64,000 bases of DNA, taken from Aspidapion aeneum. Taxonomy: Eukaryota > Arthropoda > Insecta > Coleoptera > Brentidae. Location: NCBI GenBank assembly GCA_963576565.1, contig OY755039.1, positions 129,880,140 to 129,944,139 of the forward strand, written 5' to 3'. This document shows positions 1 to 10,654 of this stretch, one piece after another. The stretch's first letter is position 1; each line of letters starts with the position of its first letter. The notes under the pieces were generated by a model, which did not search any database, was not told the DNA's origin, and saw nothing but the letters and a program-made list of their open reading frames with translations. The position numbers and the translations under genes are program-made.

Positions 1-310
1 TTATCAAAGGCATTTCAATAAAATCGCCTGAAATTTAGCTAATTTATATGCCTTGTGACAATATGGCGTCTGACGACCGCCATATTGACTACTGTTTAAA
101 TAAAATATAGCCTGTAGCACCTTCGGGATCAGTAGCAATTCAACGACACCTTTTTCGTCAAAATCGGTTTAGCCGTTTAGCCTCTAGCGCGACACAAACA
201 TACATATTTACATACATACATACAAATTCCAAGCGAAAAACATTAACCTTCCTTTCATCGTCCTGCAGCTGGGTAAAAAGGTCACCCATGTACCTTTTTT
301 AATTTAAAAC
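1..310. repeat. Unclassified AT-rich flank with a short CATA-type tail
   Basis: No coding potential is evident. Around 150-200 the text resembles the degenerate 3' regions of insect retroelements (a 'cgtcaaaatcggtttagcc' block), and at about 201-227 it runs into a short CATA/TACA microsatellite. This looks like the tail of an unidentified dispersed repeat. No boundaries can be set. Confidence 0.3.
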
Positions 311-597
311 TACAGTAGCGGACGAAAGTTTGGAAACATATATTCAAATTATATTCTTTCTCATACGTAAATACAATTTTTGGAGGAAAGAATACTATTC
401 ATATTTACCTTTGGCTCCCGTACTAATGCAATGTTTATCTTATCAATATTCGAATTCTTTCTACATAAAAATTTTTTTTTTGTCTAGTACCGAATATTTT
501 TAAACGACAAAAGTATGGAAACATATCTGTATTTCATTTATTTTTCACTCTGCTTCATATTGATTTTGCGTGGGGTAAATAACTAACATCTGTGTAA

Positions 598-1570
598 ATG
601 GCTAAAGTGAAACAATTTTCAAAAGATTTAAGAGACAAAGTTATTGACCTTTTCAAAAGTGGTGTCAGAAATGTTGATATTTCTCAAAGATTAAAACTCT
701 ACAAAGGGACGGCTTCGAAAATTATCAGGAAATATCAAGAATATGGATCAACTGCGACGCGGCCCAGGCGCTGAAGACCGAGAAAAACCAATTGGATGTG
801 AGATCGTTACATTAAACGTTTGTCCCATGATAATCCTCGATTGCCAGCTACACATATTTTTAAACAAATAGTAGAAGAAGGTGCCGAAAATCTTTCTGTC
901 AGAACAGTACAAAGACGCTTGGTGAATGCTGGTCTTTTTGGTAGGCGTCCTGTGAAAAAGCCCCTCAAATCAAAAAAAAAATCTCATGTACACTGGACAG
1001 AACAACAATGGAATACAATTTTATGGCGTGATGAAAGCAAGTTCAACTTGTTTGGATCTGATGGTACATGCTATGTGAGACGTCCAATGCGAAAAAGACT
1101 CGATAAAAAGTATCAGTTGCCAACAGTTAAGCATGGTGGGGGCAACATCATGGTGTGGGGTTGTTTTTCCAGTTCTGGAACTAGCCCAATCGTCAAGATT
1201 GAAGGGAAAATGGACAAAAAAGTTTACAGGAATATTCTTTGTGAACACATGCTCCCTTTCGCTGAAAAAGAAATGCCTCTACGATGGACCTTCCAACAGG
1301 ATAATGATCATAAGCATTCATCAAAATTCGTAAAAGACTGGTTTAAGCTGAAAAATGTTAATGTTCTTACATGGCCTTCACAATCCCCGGACTTAAACCC
1401 CATTGAACATCTCCGGGAGCATGTTAAAAGACAACTTGCAACAACACGGTTCAAAAATAAAAATGATTTGTTTGATAGCATAAAAAATATTAGGCATATT
1501 ATACCGTCAGATGTCTGTAAAAAATTGGTGTATTCAATGAACAATAGATGTCAGGCAGCGTTGAAGGCTA
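598..1570 (+). pseudogene. Tc1-like transposase, two in-frame TGA stops, 3' end displaced
   Basis: Tc1 transposases bind the element's inverted repeats and cut and paste it through a DDE/D catalytic triad. The frame opens at ATG 598 (MAKVKQFSKDLRDKV, a helix-turn-helix paired-like start). TGA stops lie at 772-774, just after an RPRR-like stretch, and at 799-801, after NWM; the frame is otherwise open from 802 onward. Catalytic positions remain visible: LWRDESKF carries the first Asp, FQQDND the second, and SPDLNPIEH the Glu, with 34 residues between the second Asp and the Glu (DD34E, normal for Tc1). The usual W after NPIEHL is R here. The frame runs into foreign sequence after QAALKAN near 1570, so the apparent C-terminus up to the stop at 1629 belongs to the inserted repeat. 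Not functional as it stands. Confidence 0.93.
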
Positions 1571-2965
1571 ATAGGGTCACTGCATCCTGGAAGCCTGGCG
1601 TCTCCATGGGTAGCGACAAGCCCACGTGACCTGCCTCGGAATTTCCATGGGCGACTCGTCAACTTACCTCGGAATAATTAGAGTACCTACACGCAATTTC
1701 TATACAATATTGTAAATTAACCCCGGAGTACCTACAATTTTTGTAGAAGTTTGTAAAGCGATCTCAGAATTTTTAGAGTACCTACAGTATGTAAAATATT
1801 TTAAAAAAAATTAAAGACCATACTTATATTTTAAGTTTTTGACCAACTTTTTATTTTTATAATATAAATTAATACAAAAAATACTACAACAATTTAATGC
1901 ATACACTTTTACTTTTAGATATAATAGTAGTTATAGTACTTAACTACAATAAAAAAAAATATCATTTCTGTGGGGTTACCCTAAATTTTGCCTCTTTTGT
2001 AAATTTCTTATATTTTCTAAAGTCATTTCTGTGGTTCTGCCGTGCTTCCAATCAGGTAGACTTTGTGCAAAAACATGATTTTTTGAAAAATATTCAAAAA
2101 GTTTTATTTATACATCGATCAGTAAGTCTTTATTTGTTTTTAAAATAACATACAGTGTCTTTAAATTATAACATTTAACGGCATTATTAGAGATACATTA
2201 CTTAAATATTAAATCAAGTAAAACAAACTTCAAAACTATCGAGACTTCGAGCCTTAAGGTAAACCTGGACGATCAATCTAAAGTAGGAATGTTTAGGAAG
2301 CCAGAATAGTTTTTAGTGGTACCTAGTCTTAATTCTACACTTTTGTTATTTTAATTTGATGTCCCATGTTAGTACCATGTACGTCTAGAGTACGTACATT
2401 TTACGTTTAATTGGATGTACCATGTACGTACCTAGTACGAGTTTTTACGTACATAGTACGTACTTGTGCTGTCTGGGTAGAGAGTGTGAAACCCAACCGA
2501 ACCAACCGAAACATATTTTCAATTATTATAACCTTTCTCAATTGATAGCAAACCTGTGATTTGAAGACAGTGTTTTGGTGGAAAAAGGTCAGAGATTGTC
2601 TATACCGGTTAGAATACGTTTGCGATCAATTGAGAAAGGTTAGGAAAACACCGATTGATGGCAAATTTTTGTTTCAAAGAAATTTCCGTTCGAATAAACC
2701 GTTTTTGACAATTTTCCGTTCGAGGAAAATGTTTTCGAACAAAGTTCCGCGACCCGTCGTGTTGCTACCCAAAAATACTTAGAGATGCTACAAAAAAAAT
2801 TTTTAGACCTTCAATTTTTGGATTGTTGAATTTTTTTTACCGTCCTAGCCCGTGCAATAATGGCTGGAAAAGGTATTGCTTTCGAAGAAAAAATGTTTTT
2901 GAGATGACGCCGAAAATGTGTTTATTTTGGTGTATTTTGACTTATCTTCGCAATATCGTCGTGAC

Positions 2966-3046
2966 GTCTGTGTGTGTGCGTGTATGTGTTTGTGTGTATG
3001 TGCGTTAGGTGTGTGTGTGTGTGTGTGTGTGCCTCTGTGTCTATAG
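2966..3046. repeat. GT-rich microsatellite
   Basis: Interrupted (GT)n with GTGCGTGTATGTG variants. The second family copy has a shorter version at about 48190-48245, so it is part of the repeat and not a random expansion. Confidence 0.85.
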
Positions 3047-3084
3047 TAAAGCCTTTTTTTGCAATCATTACAGTATAGCTACTT

Positions 3085-3335
3085 TCGATTTTGGACTTTT
3101 TGTTTTTCGATCTTTTGTATCTTCGACCTTTTGTACTTTCGACCTTTTGTACTTTCGACCTTTTCTATTTTCGATCTTTTATTGTACTTTCGACCTTGTG
3201 TATTTTTGACCTTTTGAAGTTTTGGCCTTCTGTTTTTCGACCTTTTGTATTTTCGGCCTTTTGTAGTTTCGACCTTATGTTTTCGACCTTTTGTACTTTC
3301 GACCTTTCGTGTCTTTGACATTTTGTTCATTCGAC
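3085..3335. repeat. Minisatellite of TTCGACCTTTTGTA-like units
   Basis: About 15 degenerate units of 14-17 bases built on TTCGACCTTTTGTACT. On the minus strand it reads as Lys/Arg-rich repeats (KVESTKGRKYKRSK), a by-product of the tandem structure. A shorter, decayed version is at about 48250-48365 in the other family copy. Confidence 0.85.
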
Positions 3336-4530
3336 GTTTTCTTCGCCGCCCGCTTTTGTTTGGACACCGTAATAAAATAATAGTAGGTATATGCTGTGTT
3401 TACTTTTAATTCCGCAGCAAGATTTTTTAAGCCCGACCGAAAGGACGGCTATAATTTGTTAAGTGATTAAAAGGGACTTTAATGCCAATGTTTATATACT
3501 AAAAATAATAATAATCATAAAATAAATAAATATTAAACCACCTACTCCGGTACTTTAGTTTTAGCATGTCAACCCCCGGTATATAATAATACAGAGAGCA
3601 GTGATAGTTTTCATTTTTTTGGTGAGCTTTGGGCGCGTTGCTATGGTAGATTAAACAAAAGTCAGTCAGACGCTAACAAACATAGAAAAAAATGTGCAAA
3701 AAATAATACTTATTTCATAACACACTAAATAAGAACAAGTTTGAATTAAATTTCTTAAAGATTGAACAAACGAGGGACCAAAGAATAATTGCTACTTTGA
3801 AATGGACATTGAAAAGGCGGCCAAAGAAAGCAGCTTTCAGAGTACCGAAAATGATGCAATAAAAATAATGTCAAAAATTTCACCGAGAAGGTATTCCTGT
3901 TTTTTATCCTGGAGAAGTCTAGAAAGTTAAATGCTTCCTTTATATGAAGGCTATGCCAAAGGACACAATAATAATCGAAACCAACCAAGTCATCAGCAAA
4001 GTACAGTAACTTCTGCCAAGCTGGAAGCAACAGAATAACCGTTATCGTGTATTATGATAGCTTTTTGTTTTTTGTATATTAATAAAATAAAATGAGCCAA
4101 AAAACCTATAATTTTTCCTTTATAGTTTTAAGAAATTACTTTTAATCACCTAAGTCCATGAAAAAAGGGATTAAACGTACACTTTTATGCCCTAGAATAA
4201 ATCCACAAAATATATACAAGTTCTATATTTTATAAAACATGTCAAATAATTTTTGGTTTCTTGCGCTATGTGGGTAAATATTGAAATCATAAAAAACATC
4301 GTTTTTATTCGACAATCTGAAAAGCATTATTTGAATGGTTTGTTTATTTGGACAGTCTAAATATATATACCGAGTGTGACGGACAGTTATTTACGTAACA
4401 TTTGTAAACCATTTTATTTTTTTAAATACAAAAAAAGCTACGCTCGTGACAGTGTCAGATTCGTCATATAACCAAAAATATTTAGCTGTCGTGTCGCTAC
4501 CCAAAGAAGACACTACGTCTTCGTGATGCA

Positions 4531-4554
4531 AAAGGCTATGGTACCAAATATTAG
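4531..4554 (+). pseudogene. Displaced C-terminus of the Tc1 transposase
   Basis: The bases read KGYGTKY followed by a TAG at 4552-4554, matching the expected Tc1 ending after the QAALKA segment that stops at about 1570. It marks where the host transposon resumes on the far side of the nested repeat. The AAGGCTA text is present on both sides of the junction, but this is explained by the native codons and is not a safe target duplication. Confidence 0.75.
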
Positions 4555-4837
4555 CGAGATAGTATTCCTAAAATCTTTTTGTAGAGTTATTGTTTAATTT
4601 TGCAATTAAAAAAATATGTTTTCATACTTGTCGTATCTTATTTAGTCATAAAATATTATGTAGGTATTTCAATGCTAGCCTTTAGTACCAAAAAAGACAA
4701 ATTACAGTTTTAGATTCCTAAAGACTATAGGCAAACTTCAAGTAAAAAAAGAACAATCTTTAATAACAAAGAATAGGAAATTAACGTAGGGATAAAGAAA
4801 TTTAGAAAAAGTTTCCAAACTTTTGTCCGCTACTGTA

Positions 4838-5048
4838 TATGTCGAGCAAACATTTGACAATCAAGTTCAAAGTATATTAAAAAAAATATTGGTAATCAAG
4901 CGGTAAAAATGAGTTTTTTAGAAATTGAAAGAAAAAGTAAGGGATGAGTGATATTTAGGGCACAAAAAATTATGCCGCTCATTTGCCAGAATTTGTCAAT
5001 AAAAGACGATTATGATTTAACATTTTTTAGAAAGTAGAATAACCTTAA
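4838..5048. other. No recognisable feature
   Basis: AT-rich spacer between the Tc1 element and a fragment of the palindrome-ended family. Nothing supportable was seen. Confidence 0.4.
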
Positions 5049-5133
5049 TTATGTATCGGAGCAACTTTTTTTTTCTCGAAAGAATTAGGATCACCATAGC
5101 TCACACTACTATAGTATAGTAGTAGTGTGAGCT
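5049..5133. repeat. Right-end fragment of the palindrome-ended family
   Basis: The stretch 'ggagcaacttttttttt...ggatcaccatagctcac' followed by a 36-base imperfect palindrome (AGCTCACACTACT ... AGTAGTGTGAGCT, 5098-5133) matches the right ends at 20186-20221 and 31120-31159 nearly base for base. Only the terminal part is present here. Confidence 0.8.
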
Positions 5134-5641
5134 AAAATCAGTTGATCCTTAAGCCGGGCTTCCATTCTCGTGTATTTGACAAAATATTTGTCAATTTACC
5201 ATATTTGCCAAGTAGTGGAAGTGGTATACTCGACCAATATTTGTACAATTATTGGGCACTGGCGAATTCCCGGCGGTTGTCGGTACAAACACAAAGAATA
5301 CTTTGTGGCCAAAGTGATAACAACTATTTGCGTATTTGAAAAGTTCATGCTTGTTGGTTTACTCTCACTACTTGCCTGCTTGTTTGGCAAATATTTCGGG
5401 AGTTGTTATTAGTTTTATTCTGTTTTAGCTTCGGTCGCAAGTGCACGTAGTGTAATTGCCAAGTACACAAGTATTGACGAGTCGTTAAATACCGAGATGA
5501 ATTCCCAGACGTGCGCAAGCGTTGATCTGTCACTTCTGCCAACCAATCAACTGAGAGATATTTCAGTATGGTTTTATACAGCAAAACTTTAATAATTCCC
5601 AGTTCTTTTTGATGAAAATTCGTCGTTTTTGTGCTGTGAAA

Positions 5642-5869
5642 ATGCCGGTGACGTGCAAGTTGTGTGACAAATTATTTAGTGCCCAATTTAATTTGAATAA
5701 ACACTGTCATCGGGGTTCTACTCTATGTCTATGCTACGATAAACATTTTTTAAGATTTAGCGCATTTAAATTTGTCAATACTCCCATGGCAAAACAAAAT
5801 AAACGTGAAATGCAATATAGAAGAAATACTGCATATACCTCAAAAAATATTAATCGCAGCACATTGTAA
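5642..5869 (+). CDS. Short zinc-finger-like ORF inside the TTAA foldback element
   Basis: The predicted peptide starts MPVTCKLCDKLFSAQFNLNK. A C-x2-C pair followed 12 residues later by His (KHCHRG) matches the first three ligands of a C2H2 finger with the usual F and L hydrophobic positions; the expected H-x3-H spacing is disturbed (HCH). An upstream ATG at 5609 is in frame, but 5642 puts the finger at the N-terminus, as in many transposon-encoded fingers. After about 45 residues no motif is seen and the frame ends at 5869, shortly before the nested MITE. It may be the first exon of a lost transposase or an accessory protein. No partner exon was identified. Confidence 0.4.
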   Translation: MPVTCKLCDKLFSAQFNLNKHCHRGSTLCLCYDKHFLRFSAFKFVNTPMAKQNKREMQYRRNTAYTSKNINRSTL

Positions 5870-5961
5870 ATTTTTGAAATCAAAAAGAAAAGACGAATTT
5901 TAAAATGCAAAAATATACAGGGTGTTCCCTCTCAAAAAATCGACTTCATTGTCACACCCTG

Positions 5962-6792
5962 TACAGGGTGTCCCAAATACGTTGTTTTTTTGTGGTGTCG
6001 GGTATTTCTAGGGGAAATAGAAAAAAACTGAGCCCCCTTTGCGACGCTTAAATTTTAACAGAAGCCTAAAGGTGAAAACCACATTTAGATATAGCAAGCC
6101 GTTTTTAAGCTACGGAGTGTTTTTGTCTGCATTTTGCTTTTGTGTAAATAGCTTTCTTATAGATCTTTTCTTGAAGAATTGACAGATGTAAACGGTTTTT
6201 ATTTATCTGTTTTGGTTTTTAAAATATTGCATAAAGTTGTTATTTTTCTTACAGAATAACTCTCTTTTTATTCGATTTTTAAAATCAGCTTATAATTTCC
6301 TTTAAAATGATGTATCACACTCAATATTTTAATATTTTATTTTTTTTATTGTTTTCTTTATTTTTATTTTTTAATCACCTCTTTATTATTTTTTTATTTT
6401 TATAATTTTATAATATTAAAATATTTTAAACCCATTAAGCAAACTAAAATATATGGTAAAAATAAAAAATAATAGTTTTATGTGATATCTCAAAAACTAA
6501 ACGTGACAAATGAAATTTAATTGAACAGTTTAATTCCTCTTAAAAAAGTGTCTTAGGAATGTTTTCACAGAGATAAAAAATATTAATAAATAAACAAGTT
6601 ATAGACCCCTTCCCAAAATGCAGACTTTTTAGAAACACCCCGTAGTTTAAAAACGGCATGCTATATCAAAATGCGATTTTCACCTTTAAGCTTCTTTTGA
6701 AATTTGAGTGTCGCAAAGGGGGATCAGGTTTTTTTAGCCCCTCTAGAAATACCCGAAACCTCCCAAAAACATCGAATTTGGGACACCCTGTA
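5962..6792. mobile_element. Foldback MITE with ACAGGGTGTCCC ends
   Basis: Long inverted repeats of roughly 180 bases begin tacagggtgtcccaaa at 5962 and end tttgggacaccctgta at 6792. They share further text such as ctaggggaaatag/ctctagaaataccc, tttgcgacgctt/tgtcgcaaagg and ttttcaccttt. The interior is very AT-rich without coding capacity. It lies inside the TTAA foldback element. A separate short palindrome (tacagggtgttcc at 5918 to acaccctgta at 5962) abuts its left end. Confidence 0.85.
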
Positions 6793-7260
6793 CATGGTGA
6801 TGGATAGAAAAAAATGATGTTGGCTTTTAAAGTTGTCATAATTAACCAAAAAAATCTACAATTTATTATAGCCCTTTATTTTCAATGATAAAGTTGCTGA
6901 GTGCTCACTGCTCAGGTTATAAAAAACCACCCGATACCTACATAAAATCATACCTAAAAATTAGAATTGACCTTGAATTTTTTATTATACGTTAAGCTCT
7001 TCGATCTCGCGCCAATCCCGATATTCGCGCCAATAATTTAAATTAGACATTTTGACGTTAATTTTGGCGCATGCTCCTTTGATGGAATTCATCTCGGTAT
7101 TTAACGACTCGTAAGTATTGGCGTACTTGTCAAATACAGGAGTAGTGAGAGCGCTGCACTTGTCAAATTGACTTTGGAACTTGGTGTACTTGCCAAGTGT
7201 TCCCAAGTACGCAAATATTTGCGTACTTGCCAAATACACGAGAATGGAAGCCGGCTTTAA

Positions 7261-7700
7261 AAACCAGGACTGTTTAGAATTAAACTGCACTGTGATTTGA
7301 TGTTTTTAGGTATGTAAATGAAACAAAACTCGAGAAGAGGCAATTCTGACAAAAGAGTAATTTAGTAGGCCACTCTGACGACAGGAAATAAATGTTTCCC
7401 CATCCATTTTAGCCGCCAGAGACGGCATAATGTAGGTTTATATTCATTCTAATAAGACAATGGGATGTAATCAATAACGGTTTTTAGGTTGCCGGCTTAG
7501 ATCTTTTTTTAGCCGTTCATTACCAGCAGGTAAGTATGGAAAGCTATTAAGATCGTCGAAAAATCTTTTTCTTTAACCAACCGGAAAACAACCAATTTTC
7601 GTACATTTTCGTATTTTTGGCAAAGCCGAGACGAAAACTAGCATTTTTCGTATAATTTCTACTACTACGTCGGCTTAGAACGTTTTTCTACGTTGTCCGA
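7261..7700. other. Unclassified sequence
   Basis: No ORF, no inverted repeat and no match to the other families in the window were recognised. Confidence 0.35.
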
Positions 7701-7714
7701 CGCCTATTCTTCAC

Positions 7715-7860
7715 CTCCTTCAATCCTGACAATTATCTTTTGTCAGGTTTTTTTGACTCATTGATCTTTGGATTGATTCTTGCCATTCCCGTTTAGGACG
7801 TCCTCTTTTTCGGCGTCCTATTGGTTGCCATTCTAGGACCTGCTTTGGTAATAGTTGGTA
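7715..7860 (-). pseudogene. C-terminal fragment of a LINE reverse transcriptase
   Basis: Read on the minus strand, about 7833-7720 gives EWQPIGRRKRGRPKREWQES followed by IQRSMSQKNL. The GRRxRGRPxxxW block just before the end of the polyprotein is a well-known C-terminal signature of many arthropod non-LTR retrotransposons. Only this short piece is present, with stops on both sides. Clade cannot be assigned. Confidence 0.6.
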
Positions 7861-7869
7861 CAGCAGTTT

Positions 7870-8560
7870 GCGCAAACTAGGCTGGGCGCTGCCGCGCCCC
7901 CAGGAAAAGATCAGGTGTGTGGACTGTCAGAAGTGACAGGGTGTTGTTATGGATTTCGTCGAAAATAATACCTTGTCTAACCCCTGACCTTCTTTTGAGT
8001 TTTAACCGAACCAAACCGAACCTTTTGATCAATTAATTGCAGATGAATCCTAACCTAGAATCCAACACTGTACCTTTTTTAAGGATGGGCCTTACTTAAC
8101 GAACATGCCGTATGAGCTATAGCAATCCCTACGTAGATACGGCGTTTTCTTTAGGCATGGCAGTAAATAAATTGTAGTGAAGGACGCTTCAATTGCTTAG
8201 CAATATCAGGACCGCTCTTCTTTAGGTGACCGTCACAAGCTAGGCCCGACCCCTTTTTATGATTTTGTCCTTTTTGGTTTTGTCTGGTTTTGAGAAAAGA
8301 CGTTATACAGAACCTCGATTTTGCTCTTGTCTTGTTTTGAAGAATGACGTTTTTTATAATGTCCGGTTATTAATAATTCCGTTTTTAACATAGGACTGTT
8401 ATGCCATTTTTCTTTATGATCTTAGACGATTTTTTATTTGTCCTTTATGATAAACTATGGGGGCCCTATTTTTTAATAAATATTTCTATGTCTGTTTTTT
8501 AAATTTATTTCTTTTCCATGTGGCTAAAAAGTAGTAATTATACTTCTATATCTTAGCATA
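7870..8560. other. Unclassified sequence
   Basis: Contains degenerate TTTTGTC-rich text (about 8260-8460) but no clear repeat unit, ORF or family match. Confidence 0.35.
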
Positions 8561-10628
8561 TACAGGGTGTCCCAGAACTAATGGTACATGGTTAAACTGT
8601 AGATTCCCTGGGTCAAAATATTACGATTTAGCCATACATACCTTAGTCCAAAAGTTCGTATTTACCGAGATACAGGGTGTTAAACTTTATTTTTTCAATT
8701 CGATTTTCTTTAATAACTTTTTTAATAATTAATATTTTTGCAAAAACTAACCAGCATGTAAGTTGCTTTAAAATTGGCAAGCCGATTCCGTTGAAAAATT
8801 TGATGTACAATGTACAGGGTGTTCCTTGGACCACTACCATTGCATAAAAATCAGTGTATTTTTCTTGTGCCTCGGTGTATAACAGTTTTTATGTAAAATA
8901 ATGGTTTTCACATCTTTTTTATGTAAAAAAGTTATACTGTTTTAAAGTCCCTCAGAGCAACGAGTTTTGAGATTTTTGCATTTAAAGTTTTTATTGCATG
9001 TGAGTGATATGCCTAGTTTATGTATGATACTTTCTTCAATTCTTTCTACTAATTAATAATTTTGCACAAAAAATTGGGTTTGGTGGCTTTTCGGTCTGGA
9101 AAACTTAATTTTGGAAAAAAAAATATATTATACAGGGTGTTCTCTGGGTCGGTACCGTTACATTAAAATAGGTCTAACTTTTTTGTTCCTCGGTGTATAC
9201 AAGATTCTATTACAAACATTCATTTTTTAATTTTATTTAAGTAAAAAAGTTATGCGTTTAGATGTCGCTTAGAGCAACGGTTTCAAGATATTTAAAAAGT
9301 TTTTATTGTATGCGTAAAAGATTTTTGATTAAATTCTTACTAACTTCATACATATTAGCTAGAACCAATACTTTTTTATTGGATGTTTTCTTAAGAAATA
9401 TTAAGTTAAAAAATATACAGGGTGGTTCTTGAATTATCATAAGTGTGTTATCATTGTTCGTTATTGCAACTGTGTAGGGCTTTGTTTTTAATGAGGAGCC
9501 AAAACCTCTTCGTATTAGTTTTATTAGTTTTTTTTAATGGTAGGTACGTATACTTTAGTAATGCAAGTATTTTTTTTATTGTTTTGAAAGAAAATTTTTT
9601 TTATCAAAAAACTTAATAAAAAATATAAAATTTCTTTAGCATGGCGCTCTCAGCAACTAAAATTTTAAAATACACAAGCTTAAAATTGTTTATTATTGTA
9701 GGCTAGATAAATACCCGAGAAGAACTATTTCAAAAAATTCAAAATGCTGGAGAGGAGTTCAGAAATGCAAATCTTTATTTTAAAATCAGACGTTCGTATA
9801 ATAAGCGAATAAACAAAGGTATTCAGGTTAACGGTGGCCATTTTGAACATTTATTGTAAATTTTTTTGATTTTTCTCTCTAAAAATTTGTTGTTGCAAAA
9901 AAATATGTCTAATTTTTATAATTGGTTTTTATTTAGGTATTTATTTTATTAATAACTATTTAATAATTAAAATAATATTCTGTTTAAAAACCTGCTAAAG
10001 TATACACCGAGGCACAAAAAAATACACTGATGATTTTAATGCAATGGTAGTGGTCCAAAGAACACCCTGTACATTGTACATAAAATTTTTCAACGGAATC
10101 GTCTTGCAAATCTCAGAGAAATCTACATGCTGGTTAGTTTTTGCAAAAATATTAATTAGTAGAATGAATTGAAGAAAGTATCATACATAAATTATGCATA
10201 TTACTCACATGCAATAAAAACTTTAAATGCAAAAATTTTAAAAACCGTTGCTCTGAGCGACTTTAAATCAGTATAACTTTTTTACATAAAAAGGATGTGA
10301 AAACCATTACAGTCGAACCTCTATAACTCGAACTCAAAGGGGCAACCAAAACAGTTCGAGTTATGGAGAGTTCGAGTTATAGAAATTCGAATTAAACAGG
10401 TTAAAATACATATAAAAAGTGCAGGGACCACTTAAAAGGTTCGAGTTATAGAGAGGTTCGTGTTATAGAGGTTCGAGTTAGAGAGGTTCGACTGTATTTT
10501 ACATAAAAACTGGTATACACCAAGGCACAAAAAAAGTCACTGATTTTAATGCAATGCTAGTGGTCCAGGGAACACCCTGTACACTGTACATCAAAATTTT
10601 CAACGGATTCGTCTTGCCAATTTCAAAA
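8561..10628. mobile_element. Large foldback element, ACAGGGTGTCCCAG family, copy 1 (right end lost)
   Basis: Begins tacagggtgtcccagaacta at 8561 and is collinear with 56836-58570. The two halves are inverted copies: blocks such as accctgtacattgtacat, tgctggttagtttttgcaaa and actcacatgcaataaaaac in the right half are reverse complements of the left. The outermost right end present in the other copy is missing; sequence breaks off into an AT repeat at about 10632. Internal ACAGGGTGT boxes recur at about 8673, 8813, 9133 and 9413. No transposase. A pogo-like MITE is nested at 10310-10494. Confidence 0.85.
10308..10496. mobile_element. 185-bp pogo/Tigger-like MITE with TA duplication and empty site
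   Basis: The element (10310-10494) begins CAGTCGAACCTCTATAACTC and ends in the inverse, ...AGAGGTTCGACTG, with more GTTCGAGTTATAGAG motifs inside. TA dinucleotides flank it (10308-10309, 10495-10496). The second copy of the host foldback element lacks it: 58280-58300 reads straight through ccactattttacataaaaactgg, which proves the boundaries. CAG-type ends plus TA duplication fit pogo-group non-autonomous elements. Confidence 0.9.
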
Positions 10629-10631
10629 AAA

Positions 10632-10654
10632 TTATATATATATATATATATATA
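10632..10654. repeat. Short (TA)n microsatellite
   Basis: About 11 TA dinucleotides, located exactly where the foldback element loses similarity to its other copy. Confidence 0.9.

Larger units (their letters stand above)
1571..4530. mobile_element. 3 kb repeat nested in the Tc1 transposase (copy 1 of a two-copy family)
   Basis: It shares long collinear similarity with 46043-48640, starting at the same point (tcactgcatcc) and ending near 3644 here. The ends can be paired as an imperfect inverted repeat: 1581-1618 begins TGCATCCTGGAAG and ends GGGTAGCGACA, and the reverse of 4492-4530 begins TGCATCACGAAG and ends GGGTAGCGACA. An internal copy of cgtcgtgttgctaccca is at about 2752. Internal parts include TACGTAC-rich text (2370-2465), a GT repeat, a TTCGACC minisatellite and a fragment related to 19.1 and 31.3 kb. 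No transposase was recognised. About 3650-4490 has no counterpart in copy 2. Superfamily unknown; a DNA transposon with short inverted ends is the best fit. Confidence 0.7.
311..4837 (+). mobile_element. Tc1-type DNA transposon, interrupted by a nested element
   Basis: The terminal inverted repeats begin CAGTAGCGGAC at 313 and end at 4835; the first 25 bases of the two ends differ at one position. Both ends are flanked by TA (311-312 and 4836-4837), the target duplication expected for Tc1/mariner. The span is about 4.5 kb, but removing the nested repeat at about 1571-4530 leaves roughly 1.6 kb, the normal Tc1 size. It carries one transposase pseudogene on the plus strand whose last codons lie beyond the nested insertion. 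The element was therefore present before the 3 kb repeat landed in it. Confidence 0.93.
5149..7260 (+). mobile_element. TTAA-flanked foldback element with subterminal CAAGTAC motifs
   Basis: The outer ends are inverted: GCCGGGCTTCCATTCTCGTG starts at 5153, and the reverse of the right end reads AGCCGGCTTCCATTCTCGTG, ending at 7256. Both ends are flanked by TTAA (5149-5152, 7257-7260). The arms (5153 to about 5515, and about 7040-7256) contain many CAAGTAC/GTACTTG motifs and both end in the same gagtcgttaaataccgagatg text. TTAA duplications are typical of Kolobok and piggyBac elements; assignment to Kolobok is inference. A short zinc-finger ORF follows the left arm, and a separate MITE (5962-6792) is nested inside. 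Confidence 0.75.

Noticed and set aside
3079..3330. Lys/Arg-rich ORFs near 3.1-3.3 kb on both strands
   Set aside because: Products of the TTCGACC minisatellite; no start context and no conservation in the second copy of the repeat.
1565..4540. 8-bp target duplication AAGGCTAA/AAGGCTAT for the 3-kb insert
   Set aside because: The native Tc1 codons KA-KGY themselves contain GGCTA twice, so the match is expected without any duplication.
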